Source: Bimastos eiseni (taxonomy: Eukaryota; Annelida; Clitellata; Crassiclitellata; Lumbricidae). From it: a DNA stretch of 64,000 nt. Numbering within the stretch: the stretch's first letter is position 1; each line of letters starts with the position of its first letter. Positions 1 to 10,579 of this stretch are shown here, in pieces. The notes under the pieces are model-generated. The model made no database searches, was not told the DNA's origin, and saw only the letters and a program-made list of their open reading frames with translations. A program made the translations under genes and the position numbers. The stretch lies in contig OY365815.1 of assembly GCA_959347315.1 (NCBI GenBank), forward strand, positions 12,037,038 to 12,101,037, written 5' to 3'.

Positions 1-240
1 TCAAAAACAGGCAGATGTCGCAAATCACAATTTCGATGGTCGATGGCTAAAAAAATTGACGCAAAGGATCAATTATGTGTGTTTTGAGTCTATATCAAAT
101 TCTAGTAACAAAGTTATTTTTACTTCATGATCCAAAAATAATAATTGGGTGATGAAAATTTGCATCGGTGTCATTTCTGGCCATTTTCTCGAAATTGTCA
201 GTTGCGACATCCACCTGCCTTTAATAGAGCATCTCACATA
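1..240. repeat. Dispersed repeat, copy 1
   Basis: This stretch is similar along most of its length to 37990-38212, for example in the shared words GTGTCATTTCTGGCCATTTT and AGAGCATCTCACA. No coding capacity or terminal repeat was seen, so the family is unassigned. It runs straight into the tail of a tRNA-like SINE, so it could be the outer part of a larger composite repeat. The two copies lie at opposite ends of the gene-bearing half of the window. Confidence 0.7.
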
Positions 241-456
241 TTGAAATTCTTGAAATTTTGATATCGCCCTTCTTCCAACATATTTAGCTCAGAAATGCAC
301 ACGCCTCAACAATTTGCAGCTGTACTGCAGAGCAATTGTGCGCAAAGGACTTTCTCAAGGTCCCTACACAGTGACTGATGCCTCGAACGAGGGTCGAACC
401 CGCTCACTCCGAGTGTTACGTTAAGACCGCTCTAACCAATCAATCACAGTGCCACA
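240..456 (-). repeat. tRNA-derived SINE, minus-strand copy
   Basis: Read on the minus strand it begins with a box A-like GATTGGTTAGAGCGGTC, followed by a box B-like GGGTTCGACCC. The body CAATTGCTCTGCAGTACA and the end GAGCTAAATATGTTGGAAGA follow. The same order is seen at 2785-2955 and 47250-47465. Box A plus box B indicates an RNA polymerase III promoter of tRNA origin. It is a retroposon rather than a tRNA gene, because no cloverleaf can be closed and the same body follows in every copy. Confidence 0.75.
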
Positions 457-639
457 CAAAAGAAATTTCTCACCCCTGAAAGAAGGAAGTGAGTGAATCG
501 AGAAACCCTGAACGACCATCAGTTGGCTCGAATCTGACGGTGAAACGAATCAGAGTTGTCTCGCAGTGACTGATAGGCAATCTTTGTCTGCAGCAATTCA
601 TCTGTGAAAAACACAGGCTAATGTAATCAGTCATTTACA

Positions 640-765
640 CGGTTCATGGACAATTCGGCGACGGACAGTTCGACGCGGACAATTCGGCGTCAGACAATTC
701 GGCGTGCGGACCATTTGGCGGCGCCGAATTGTCCAACGCCAAATTGTCTGGTCACCATTTACACA
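640..765. repeat. Short tandem/inverted array of GACAATTCGGCG
   Basis: The 12-mer GACAATTCGGCG occurs here several times in direct orientation, exact or with one or two changes. It then reverses into GGCGCCGAATTGTCC and CGCCAAATTGTC, so the stretch can fold on itself through the GGCGCC centre. It is locally much richer in CpG than its surroundings. No gene is visible in it. Confidence 0.7.
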
Positions 766-1302
766 GCCTCAAATCTTGCTTCAGTAGACAAATGTTGTTG
801 AAGGACGCACACAGTAAAATGATGAACATAATATAAATGACCACAGCTTAAAGATCTGGAGACTCCATTGTGATGTCTCCACGGAAAGTATCTTTTGAAT
901 GTGTAAAAACATTTATGAAGACAAAATTGTGAGTTTTAAAATCGAACATTTATAAAGCGTCAATCGACAATTCCAAGGAGCTCCCAAATCAAGTTAGTGA
1001 TATCAATAACAAATAAGACTTCAGGCATTTTCAGAGCAGAGGAGTAGCAATTCCTGCAGAAGAGAGCTTCATCTAGAGGGGCCAACATAATGGTAAGCAA
1101 AGCTTCTAGATCAAGAAGTAGCCCCACTCATGAGGGGAACACCCCAAAAGGCCTCTGATGCCAAGTGGAGATAGAAATAACAAAGGAACGAAGAAGCTGG
1201 TGCACAAGCCTTGATGAACAAAGGAACTTACTCCAACCAAACAACCAAGAGTGATCTTAGTTAAGTGATGGAAAGCATAAAAACAGTCCAAGCAGCTCTT
1301 AC

Positions 1303-4300
1303 CTTGCAATTCGTCAAGTTCCTTCTGGAGTCTTGAAATGCTTTTGTCTGCATGATTTGCATGGGTCTCTACCTGTAACAATGGCATTATGGCATGAAAA
1401 GCAAGGCAAGGTAAAGTAATTATAAAGTTAGGTCTTTAAAGGTCAGGTATGGAAATTAAGCTAAAGTAATACTAGTATCCTTGTTCTTCATTTTAGATTT
1501 AAAAATCTTGGAAAATGCAATAAACAGCAATTTAATAACTTCTGCAAATTGCATAGCTTTCACAGTAGAGCAAAAAATTTACAGCTATATGAGAGACATT
1601 AGGAATTCACAGGCACATAAGATCTATGAATATGCAATACAAATACTTTTAATTGAGTACAAAATTAACATGCCAATGTAACAGCTAGAGCAGAATGGAA
1701 AGCCGTTTCATCCACCCACCTTCCCAAGAGACCCTCTCAGCTCATCAATCATCTTGTCATAGTGCAACTCTCGTTCATTGGCCTAAAGATTAAAAAAATA
1801 TAACACAAGCATTCAATAAAGGTCAAAGCAAGTGAAAGTAACAAAAATTAATAATGATGCAATGCATTTCAAGGTAATGTAAACATCTATAAGGTTACGC
1901 AAATCCATGCTAAGCTAACAAATTCCTACACACAATGCTTAAGGTACAGTAACTGTAAACATAGGTTAAGACTATGAGGCAAATCAGCCTTGGTGTTGTG
2001 AACTTCAGATATGTGCATATGTTACAAGCAATGTGTCAAACAGGGATTTTGTAAATTGCCTGATATCTTAGATTTTAGGCAATATGTAAAATCACCCATT
2101 TACTGCTAGAATTAGAGTTAGTGCAGGGTTAGGGTTAGTGTAGAGTTAGGGTTTTACAAATTGCCTAGGCATTTTACAAAATCCATAGTTTCACACATTG
2201 CCTTTGGAAAATGCAATAAACAGCAATTTAATAACTTCTGCAAAGGTTTCACACATACATTAGAGACAATTATACATATAAAAACACTACAAATGTATCA
2301 CATGCTTAGTATCGATATGCACATATCAGTATATACATATACATATGCACATAAGTAAGTATGTACTTTACTGAACCGCCTGCAGATGTCATTCAGGAAC
2401 ATCAGATATATGAACAACCAAAGAAGTTTATACTTCTGTAATTACACTCAGCAAGAAGACCCTTCCGATTCAAGACAACGCCCCAGGGTTTGTCATTGAT
2501 AAAGGATTGTCAAAAATGCAAGATTATCTAACCATAAATAATTAACAATTTACAAATACAAAGTTATATGGAACAACTCTAACCTTATTAACTTTCAGCT
2601 CCATGTTCTTTAGTTTTACAGCAAGGGAACGCAAATCTTCCTGAAGATGTTTGGTCTTCCTAAAACAGCCAACAAATCAAGGTTTCTTTGCATGATATTA
2701 ATTCAAATGATGTCCTTCCTCTAGTTATCCTACATTATTTATATACACACAAACATTCACACATACATGCACACACACATATATGGTAGCCGATTGGTTA
2801 GAGCGGTCAGCCCGTAACGCTCAGTCCGTAATGCTCAAGTGTACGCTGAGTGAGCGGCACCTTGAGGAAGTCCTTCACACACAATTGCTCTGCAGTACAA
2901 CTGCAATTGCGCCGTCGAGGTGTGTGCACTTTTGAGCAAAAAAGTTGGAATACATCAAAATTTCAGAATAAATAAATACAATAAATATGGCCAGACTCAG
3001 TTATTGTCAGTGTCAAGAACTGACGTGGAACAAGCTTACGACAAAGCCTACGTTTAATAAGAAGTCACTAGTGGAAAAAAGTAACATCTGTAGACATTCT
3101 GCTGCAATTCCAATCAGCCGAACTTCAATGCTTAGACAGAATATAATATAGTACAGAACTGAAGAATTAAACCTACAGTTCAGCTGCTTCATTCTTTGCC
3201 TCAGCTCGCTCCAGTTCTGCATCAGTGGCCACAAGTTTACGGGAAGCCTACAATGCACATGTGACCAAACGAAACAGTAATATCATGCAGGACAACATTT
3301 CTACAAATTCTCATATCAGTGAAACTCTGCAAAGACTGCAAATGCTCCCATGTTAGACACAAAATAATAATAATAATAATAAAGTTTGCTTAATTTCAAA
3401 CTGACAAACCACAGTATAGTACCAACGAATGATGACGAGTTATCACCGGAGTCGAATTGAACTCTCGGCAGCCATGCAAGACGCCGATTACATCATACAT
3501 CTCATTTTAACAAACACCGCTGCCTAGCAAAACAAGGACCAGTCAATCTTATGGGGATAAATAAGGTTCTCAAACTCGGTTCCTCAGTGTGCTCTCCATT
3601 ACTCTACGACCCCCGTAGAGTAATGAACTAATTCAAAGATGCTCTGAAGAAAATGGTAGTTGCCATTCAATGTCACCATTTTTACATCATGAATGTCACA
3701 GAATGCTAAGAAATACAATCATGCTCTACTTCACTTTAAAGCAAGATACTTTTTTACCTCGTCACATCTTTTCTCTGAGTCGATTGCAACTTCGCTCGTT
3801 TCTCGTAAGGCTTGTTCAAGCATCAGCAGTTTATCCTCATCCGATGCTTGACGACTTTCAAGCATTCTTCGCTGCCTGTCAGTGTTCAACAAACAAACAG
3901 ACATCACTACATAAAGGATCGTTAATTGCTAAAAACATAAGCACAGGGCACCAGCTTATTCACAAGCACAGAGCTGGGTTATCTAGAGATAAATGTCCAA
4001 TGATAGGAATATCATGATCTCATTGTTAATCACAAATAACAATCTCATTCAGCTTATATTGCCACAAATATTGCCATCAAATGCCATGAATCAATCAATC
4101 AATCGATTAAAGGAATCAATTAATAACAAAGGAATTAATCAATTATTCAATCAATGAACATAATGAATTATTCAATCATTATAATATGATATAAGATATC
4201 CACATTATCTTGTCATCATTCCGAGGAACTGTCTGTTGTTCGCTGTTCTACATAGGTTCAGTGCAGTATCGAGTGGCCACAAATAAAATCCCCATAACCC

Positions 4301-6271
4301 ATCCACACCTATGCCTAAGTTTCTGCAATGGCCTCTTGTTAAGCCACAGATTTGTTTTACATTGTGGCTCATAGTTCATGAAATATTCTAACCACCCACC
4401 ATACCCCAAATAAGTCTATATCCACAGATCTATCCAATTTTAAACCAGCTCATCGTTCTTTAGTCACAACCAACACTACTACAACTGCTTTTAGTGAATG
4501 AGATTATTCAGCAGCAACAACAATGATGATAATTCCGAAAGAAAGGATTCATGGATTAAAGACAGAACAAATGAATTAATGAATGAAAATAATTAATCCT
4601 TAATTCAATACCAATGATTTTAATAAACAATCAGGGGTTAGGGTAAAATGCAAAACCAGGGACCGCAGATCAACTGTCAGATACAGGCTGATGTCTGTTT
4701 GGTCAGGTATGTACCTTATCCTGACAACCTGCCATAATTATATTATGTACCTTATACTGACAACCTGCCATAATTATATTATGTACCTTATACTGACAAC
4801 CTGCTGCATATTATGTGAACTAGCAAATCTGGTATGATGTTGCAAATGTCGTGAGATTTTAGAACAGGTTAGGTAGACAAAAAACTCTTAAATGAAGCGT
4901 ATGTACTTTTCACATTCGTCAGCCGCTTTCAATGTCTCTTCCAATTTCTCAGTCGTATTGTGAAGCTTACTGGACAGCTGTTCGTACTCATCCTCCATAA
5001 GGTTGACCTTGCGGTTCAAGGTTGTGATTTCAATTTCAGCCTTAAAAAACAAGTAATGGAACTTATTGCAGTAATTTTGAACAAGTTCTTACCACATGAC
5101 CAGGTTTGCTGGGATGAACATGAAAACTACACTGACCATTAATTAACTCTGCCACTGTTCAGAATTTGACAGTGTCAGTCCCAAGCCTGAATAAAGGAGG
5201 TGGTCAATGCCAGTGATTGCTGTTACCACAGTGTCATTAAACTGAAACTTCAAACTACTACTAATAATAATAACTTGCTGCCTTATAGCATAACCAATAC
5301 CAAAGTTTATACTATAATCCATAACATAGCTTATAATATAATAGTTTATAAGATATTTCAGCATTGTTTACATCAAAGCTCACAGCATGCTATAGCACAG
5401 AGCTCTCGTAACTTAGCTCCGGTAATCACATACACTACAGCAATGCTGTAATGTATATGATGGTCTCATGTAGTTACATGGCCTTTAGCAATTTGTGAAC
5501 AAAATGCCTCTCATACGCACAAAATCCTTGCAATAGCCGACCAATAATTACAGGACAGAAAAGTAGCATTAGAAAACTCCAACGTGTTCAAAGCTACTGA
5601 GTAAATTCCGCATTTAGACGTAATTAATTGTCAAAATGACAGCAGTCGATAAAATTTACCAAGATGGCCGGATGACATGCGCAAAAGTCTTTACCTTACA
5701 AGCAAACACCTAAGTCATACTACTTTGAACAAATTATGCGACTAAATCTATTTGCCATTATAATCATGGTACCCATCCTCTGCTTCAATATTTCACGAGT
5801 AGCCACTGCCCCTTGAGGTCCCAAAGCCAACGCACTTGACCTTTCCGTAATTAATAATCTTGTACTGCATAAAGATTTAGAATATCCTGTAAATAACTTT
5901 CCTAAGATTGATGAATCACATGACGCTTGACAATGTACGTATACATACGACTCACTGCAAGTATTGCAATTAGCAAATAAAATGTAAATAAAATGATACA
6001 TTGCATCCCGTTATCAACTTAATTCATTCGCATTCAGTTGCACCCACTTACATTAAATCTTCTCCGATTATTCAATTTAATCAGGTGGTGATTCACTACA
6101 GACTTATCGCCAGGGCCCAATGACCAGTACCTGTCGCTTCTTTTCCTTTTCCAGCTCCAGTTCTTTGTTCGATTCGATCACCAATTTTCTGTAGTTATCC
6201 AATTCCATCAGCTTTTCTTGCAATCTCTCCTTCAAGGAACTGGCCGTCACAACGCCTTCGGATGCAGTCAT
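1303..6271 (-). CDS. TPM: Tropomyosin, low-molecular-weight form (3' end outside window)
   Basis: Tropomyosin is a two-chain alpha-helical coiled coil lying along actin filaments, where it controls myosin and cofilin access. Seven coding exons on the minus strand are supported by GT-AG sites and phase: 6271-6131 (47 codons, ATG start), 5040-4907 (134 bp), 3875-3758 (118), 3247-3177 (71), 2659-2584 (76), 1782-1720 (63) and 1372-1303 (70). These lengths equal the vertebrate exon 3-8 series. Diagnostic stretches are ITTLNRKVNLMEDEYEQL, RKLVATDAELERAEAKN and DKSISRLQKELDEL. The first exon is phase 0 and occupies the place of vertebrate exon 1b. The 224 visible residues plus a last exon of about 27 would give the usual 248-251 aa of short isoforms. 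The last exon was not found in bases 1-1302. No 1a/2-type exons were recognised upstream. Introns carry MITE, SINE and tandem-repeat insertions. Confidence 0.95.
2028..2202. mobile_element. Palindromic MITE, copy 1 (tropomyosin intron)
   Basis: The 175-bp element opens with GCAATGTGTCAAACAGGGAT. It closes with the inverted counterpart ATAGTTTCACACATTGCC. Internal blocks TTGCCTGATATC and GATTTTAGGCAATATGT are also mirrored, and the centre holds short GGGTTAG-type repeats. A second member with the same ends is at 43707-43855. The inverted-repeat structure and small size fit a non-autonomous DNA transposon. No clear target-site duplication was seen, so the superfamily is left open. Confidence 0.7.
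2785..2955 (+). repeat. tRNA-derived SINE, plus copy (tropomyosin intron)
   Basis: The head reads GTAGCCGATTGGTTAGAGCG (box A). The box B region is damaged. The body CAATTGCTCTGCAGTACAAC and the end CACTTTTGAGCAAAAAAGTT match the copies at 240-456 (inverted) and 47250-47465. It lies in the intron between the tropomyosin exons at 3247-3177 and 2659-2584, antisense to the gene. Confidence 0.75.
3940..4006 (+). repeat. Dispersed repeat family C, copy 1
   Basis: It contains ACAGGGCACCAGCTTATTCA followed by a GATAAATGTCCAATGAT tail. Related words occur at 7145-7245, 18848-18940, 44735-44797 and 52970-53100. The family has the order 'accagcttattcatgagcac ... ttgtcc'. There is no coding capacity, and its type is unknown. 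Confidence 0.55.
4713..4805. repeat. 36-bp tandem repeat, about 2.6 copies
   Basis: The unit consists of TGTACCTTATACTGACAACC, then TGCCATAATTATATTA. It is repeated with one or two substitutions. It lies in the tropomyosin intron between exons 5040-4907 and 3875-3758, about 100 bp from the nearer exon. Confidence 0.85.
5150..5265 (+). repeat. Dispersed repeat family B, copy 1
   Basis: It carries GACAGTGTCAGTCCCAAGCC, then a GAATAAAGGAGG block and CAGTGTCATTAAACTGAAAC. The same order recurs at 13810-13885, 16765-16855, 26530-26600 and 28158-28245. The AGTCCCAAGCC-GATAAAGGAGGAGGG block is, from memory, common near RTE-type non-LTR elements of aquatic animals. That link is an inference. Confidence 0.65.
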
Positions 6272-7144
6272 TTTTGCGAAGTTTAGACAAATCAACGACT
6301 TTTATTTAAAGCGAGACAAATTCTAGCCAGACTAGATCAACAGACAGCAAAATGGCCGACTGTGCCCTACCGCAAGCTACAAAAACATCGAGAAGTATGC
6401 AGAGATCGATCTTATTCTAATTATTCATGACATGCTTTAATGAAGCAATACATGTACTTATAATAATACTCTGTCGGCATATCCCTAATCCCTATGCCTC
6501 AGACGGGACTCAAAATAATGGCCCTGCACGTGTTCCATATGTGAATGTGCGTTTTATTTTCTGGGTTCCATATCGGCATGGTTGCAGAAATATACAACTA
6601 ATTGACTTTATGAATGTAAAGATCAAGGAAGGAGGCATTTCTAGGACAGGCCATGTTTCTGTTGGTCAAATTAACACAAACATGGCGCTAAAGGCCTTTT
6701 ATTAGTGGTTCTCGGCAGCATTTTGCAGCGCAATACACCCTTATTAAAAAGCATTCAGGCAACGGCATCTGACTTTCATTTCATCGTTGTCTTTCGACGA
6801 AAAACATTCCTTACAGGCCTGCTGCAATTTTCCGGGACGCAATTAACATATTAGAGTATTATAAGCAATTCTGCTGTAGCAAATTCCAGAAAAGTAACTT
6901 CGAAAAAGAGTAGGTATACAAAGCAGAGGCATCAATCCCCAAGACATTCCCTCCCCATAAGACTCAAAATTATTCTTCCCCTCTACCTGAAATTGGAGGT
7001 TTCTGCCTTCGGACTCCAGATCTGGACACCCGGCTGCTGGTATAGGCCTAGAGACTTAGAGACCTGTGATCACTGTATGCCCGGAATTTCGCTGTCCGTC
7101 TCTGATTCCTTGTAGGCCTATTCATCCAAGAACTTCATTTCTAA

Positions 7145-7245
7145 CTCGCCACTCTAAAACTAAACGCAAGGCAACATGCTCACTCTTGAGCACTGCGCCA
7201 TGCCACAAGGGTTGTCCAAATGATTTTGTCCATAGATGTCCATTG
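7145..7245 (+). repeat. Dispersed repeat family C, copy 2
   Basis: It shows the family C order: a CGCCACTCTAAAACTAAACG head, then TGAGCACTGCGCCATGCCAC, GGGTTGTCCAAATGATTTT and ATAGATGTCC. The closest relative is at 18848-18940, which shares GAGCACTGCG and a GTCCGAA-type tail. Confidence 0.55.
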
Positions 7246-7359
7246 AACAAGCAAGAAGAGAGAGAGAGCAGAAACTAAAGTGAGTTCTGACTACTTCTAA
7301 CTTCTACACTAAATGTAGGTCTACTGTTAGGCTATATCCTTTACCATGTATTTGCGTGC

Positions 7360-7480
7360 TCAATTGCTTGCGTGTGTTTGCGTACGCGTGCAGATGTGCG
7401 TGAGCGCGCACGTGCATGTGTGTGTGTGTTTGTGTGTGTTTGTTTGGGTGTATGTCTGTGTGTCTGTGTGCCTGTATGTA
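7360..7480. repeat. GT-rich microsatellite
   Basis: This is an imperfect (TG)n/(TGTT)n tract, with TGCG and CACG interruptions at its start. Apparent open frames on both strands here are low-complexity products of the repeat (His/Thr-rich one way, Cys/Val-rich the other) and are not genes. Confidence 0.85.
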
Positions 7481-8048
7481 ATTTTCAACCATCTGACACT
7501 CGGACACAGGTCTAGACTTGTTGGTAGTCTTCTCAGGTGCTTCAAAATAGATTACTTGCCCCTCATCATCGATCGGTCACCACATGCATCTACTTCACTT
7601 CCATGATGTTCCACACCGTCACCCTTCGCCCTATATATCTCCACTGTGAGACCCCGTTCGGCCGTTCCTACCCCTCCGTACAGAAACTTCTCTTCCACCC
7701 GTCCTCCGACTATTACACCTAGAAGAGATTTCAGAACGTGGGGCTAAATACACACACGCTCAAGTACGTACATGCATAAGTATGTTTGCATAAGGCAGAT
7801 ATATATATACCTATGGGCATTAATTGAGTAAAGACATTATTTTCCACTGCCCTTGTTAAATTGTCACCGTTGCTCTTCAGCTGGGCAGAGGACAGCCCAA
7901 AAGGACGATAATAAATGAATAGAGCCTGCAATATGACTAATGATATTAGGTCTAGTAGGAAGGAGTGGGACACAAAGAGGCACTGACACACAGACGGGCA
8001 GTAGAACACTAGCGCTGTTGTCCTATATAAAAAAATTAGGCTTGAAAC

Positions 8049-8056
8049 TGTGGGAA
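8049..8056 (+). promoter_or_regulatory. Candidate Su(H)/CSL site, distal to HES-1
   Basis: TGTGGGAA fits the YGTGRGAA consensus of Su(H)/RBPJ, the DNA-binding partner of the Notch intracellular domain. It lies about 5 kb upstream of the HES-1 start codon. A single 8-mer at this distance is weak evidence on its own. Confidence 0.25.
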
Positions 8057-10060
8057 AATCAAACAAAGCTCAAGCTTCGGTATAAGATATAGACGAACAA
8101 ACGCAAGCAGACGGACAGATTAAAAGAGACAGGCAGGCAGACAGGCAGACTGACAAAGGTTAATGTGTTATGTAGTAGAGTACGTCTCGATAATTTCCGA
8201 TTCATCACAGCTTGCTTTAATTTATAACTATACAGTGCTAACAGATAGGGCCTATCGCCAAACAACTTGGGAGAGACTCCAACAGAACGAATAAGTTGCA
8301 TTTTTGGAAAGCTATTAAATATAATCTGGAAAATAATCGTTAAAATAGTGCCTCAGAATTTCAATGCATGTCTGCATGTGTATGTATGTATGTATGTATA
8401 TATGCATATACATGTATGCATGTATGTATGAATTTTTTTAATGTATATATGTATGAGTGCATGCATGGGTGTGTGACCAGTGGCGTAGCTCCCTCTGTGG
8501 CTCCTTGGAGCGAACCTTGCTTAAACGCCCTCCCACTGAGGTCCATTCTCAGCACCTCATGAAGAAGTTACAGAAAACATACTACTACACAACTGTTTTT
8601 TAAAAATTGTAATGATTTTGCCAGAGCCTTCATCTTGAAGAATGCAAAAGATTGTAATAATTATACTTTCTCCATTTTTCTACTATTAGGCCTCTAGGTT
8701 CAAGTATTTTTATAGTTATAATAACTTTTTTGATAATATAAGAAAATTTGCATTGCATTCTGGACATCTAGTCCTCTCATAGTTTTGTGACGTCATATTT
8801 GAGGGGGATCAAGGCATTTGGGACGACGTGTGACGAAGGGGGCAGAGGTCAAAAATCGTCCAAATTTCAGACAGGCCAATTGTGGCCTGCTCGACTATTG
8901 AATTTGAAGAGGAAACTACGTTCGGCGAATAAGGTGGCGATCATTCAATCGGTAGTGGTACCAGGATAAGTAATGCAACTCAAGCCACCGAAGACCTTTA
9001 TCAAGTCCAGTGGATATGTAATAGACCTACTTATATCAGCTCACTGCGAGACAGGCATGATGCTTGAGGCGATGTAGAGCTGGCGCAGGTTATGTCTTTC
9101 ACGGAGACTTCTTGTGGACCATTTTACTCGATAGATGTCGACAGCGACCCTGCTATGCATAGCTTCGACTGTAGTCTTCAGCGTAGTATAGTTGGTATTG
9201 CACAGTTCAGTTAATTATTACTAATTTTGATATGTTATTACCTGGCATCACTGAAGCAGTGTCTATAAGCCAATTCAAACTTTTAAGTAAAAAAAGTTTA
9301 GAGATCTAGACTCTGAAATTTTATGCATAATTGCGTGTAAAATAGTTATGAACTCAACATATCCGGAACATCGAGAGGGACGTCTTGGGTGAATACGACA
9401 AATAATTAGTAATTGTTAATAGCTCTTTAAGTTTCAAAACCGTTTAAACCCTGACGGCAAAAAAATTGTAATTTATGAACGGCCTCCATAAAAAGTACTT
9501 TATCAATTTAATGCCTATGGAATTGGAGGAAGAGCTTGTCGTTGACGCAATGTACCCTCAGTCCATTGGCCCTTCCAAGTCCATTATTAACCGATTGGAA
9601 ACCAACTTCAGCACTAACTTCTTCAGACACTATAATGTTTCATTATTATTGTGATCCTACATGTATATAGCCCATTTTCCACTCTGTGATATTTCTATTG
9701 ACCAATTACGCGCAAAAAGTCTTAAATCTTGTGTTGAGGCCAAAAGCGGACACTTAGAACACAGCTTATAATTTAATATCATTCAAATATGAAATAAAAA
9801 AACACTAAAATTTATATTTGATAAATAGCATTTTAATATACTATTAACAAAATTTGAGAATTTTAGATAATTTTGGCGCCGTCCGTAGCACTTGAATTTT
9901 GATGCAAATGACGTCAATCTCATCATTATCATGGCATCATTGAACGATCAGCACTTTATATTTTTTACCAGTATTAGTTAATTATGTCAGAAATAAAACG
10001 GTTTTGATATTGTAAAACTCGATAAATATGTAGGCTAAGTAGTCCCATTTCCGGACAGTG

Positions 10061-10065
10061 TATAC

Positions 10066-10124
<59 letters not shown>
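10061..10124. repeat. Long (TA)n microsatellite
   Basis: A short (CATA)n lead is followed by an uninterrupted run of about 45 bases of alternating TA. It lies between tropomyosin and HES-1, with no gene in it. Confidence 0.95.
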
Positions 10125-10126
<2 letters not shown>

Positions 10127-10571
10127 TCCAATCCAGTCTAGGCCTACAACTCTTTTTGATCAGTTAGCAATATCTCACTTCCTGTAATTTTATATACGAT
10201 GAACACCTAGCCAGTCATATTTTCAAAAGTACATGGCTTACGTGCAAATCAGGCAACAGTTCTATTCTCGTCGTTTCTGATAAAATATCGAACATGTTTA
10301 AATGTCACAAAAGTAAACAATTTAAAACATAATCTAATTCTCTTCAGAGGCCGAAACTGTGACTTGGCATGAGAAGGCCTACTGCAATTCGATGTAGGGG
10401 ATATATAGACCGTAGGCCTACATTATGTAGGTGACCTATAGCATAGACCACGCATGTTTGCGAATCTAGACCTAGAGTCGTATACTGAGGTCCGTTACAA
10501 CTGTGACCTATATGCACTTGCACGTAGACTATAAAATTATCAGTTGAAATGGTCGGTTAGAACTTGTGACT

Positions 10572-10579
10572 TTCCCACG
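10572..10579 (-). promoter_or_regulatory. Candidate Su(H)/CSL site upstream of HES-1
   Basis: TTCCCACG is the reverse complement of CGTGGGAA, the best form of the Su(H) consensus. It lies about 2.5 kb upstream of the HES-1 ATG. HES-2 has CGTGGGAA at nearly the same distance (27291-27298), which may be a shared distal arrangement or chance. Confidence 0.35.

Noticed and set aside
2785..2870. tRNA gene
   Set aside because: Box A and box B-like words exist, but no cloverleaf or acceptor stem closes, and the same non-tRNA body follows in all copies. It is a SINE.
3670..4017. 115-codon plus-strand frame opposite a tropomyosin exon
   Set aside because: It is the antisense shadow of the 118-bp tropomyosin exon, which has correct splice sites and family similarity on the minus strand.
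7304..7606. Frames on both strands over the GT tract
   Set aside because: Low-complexity translation of a microsatellite.
8480..8560. MITE starting CAGTGGCGTAGC
   Set aside because: The start resembles a transposon end, but no inverted partner end or target duplication was found.
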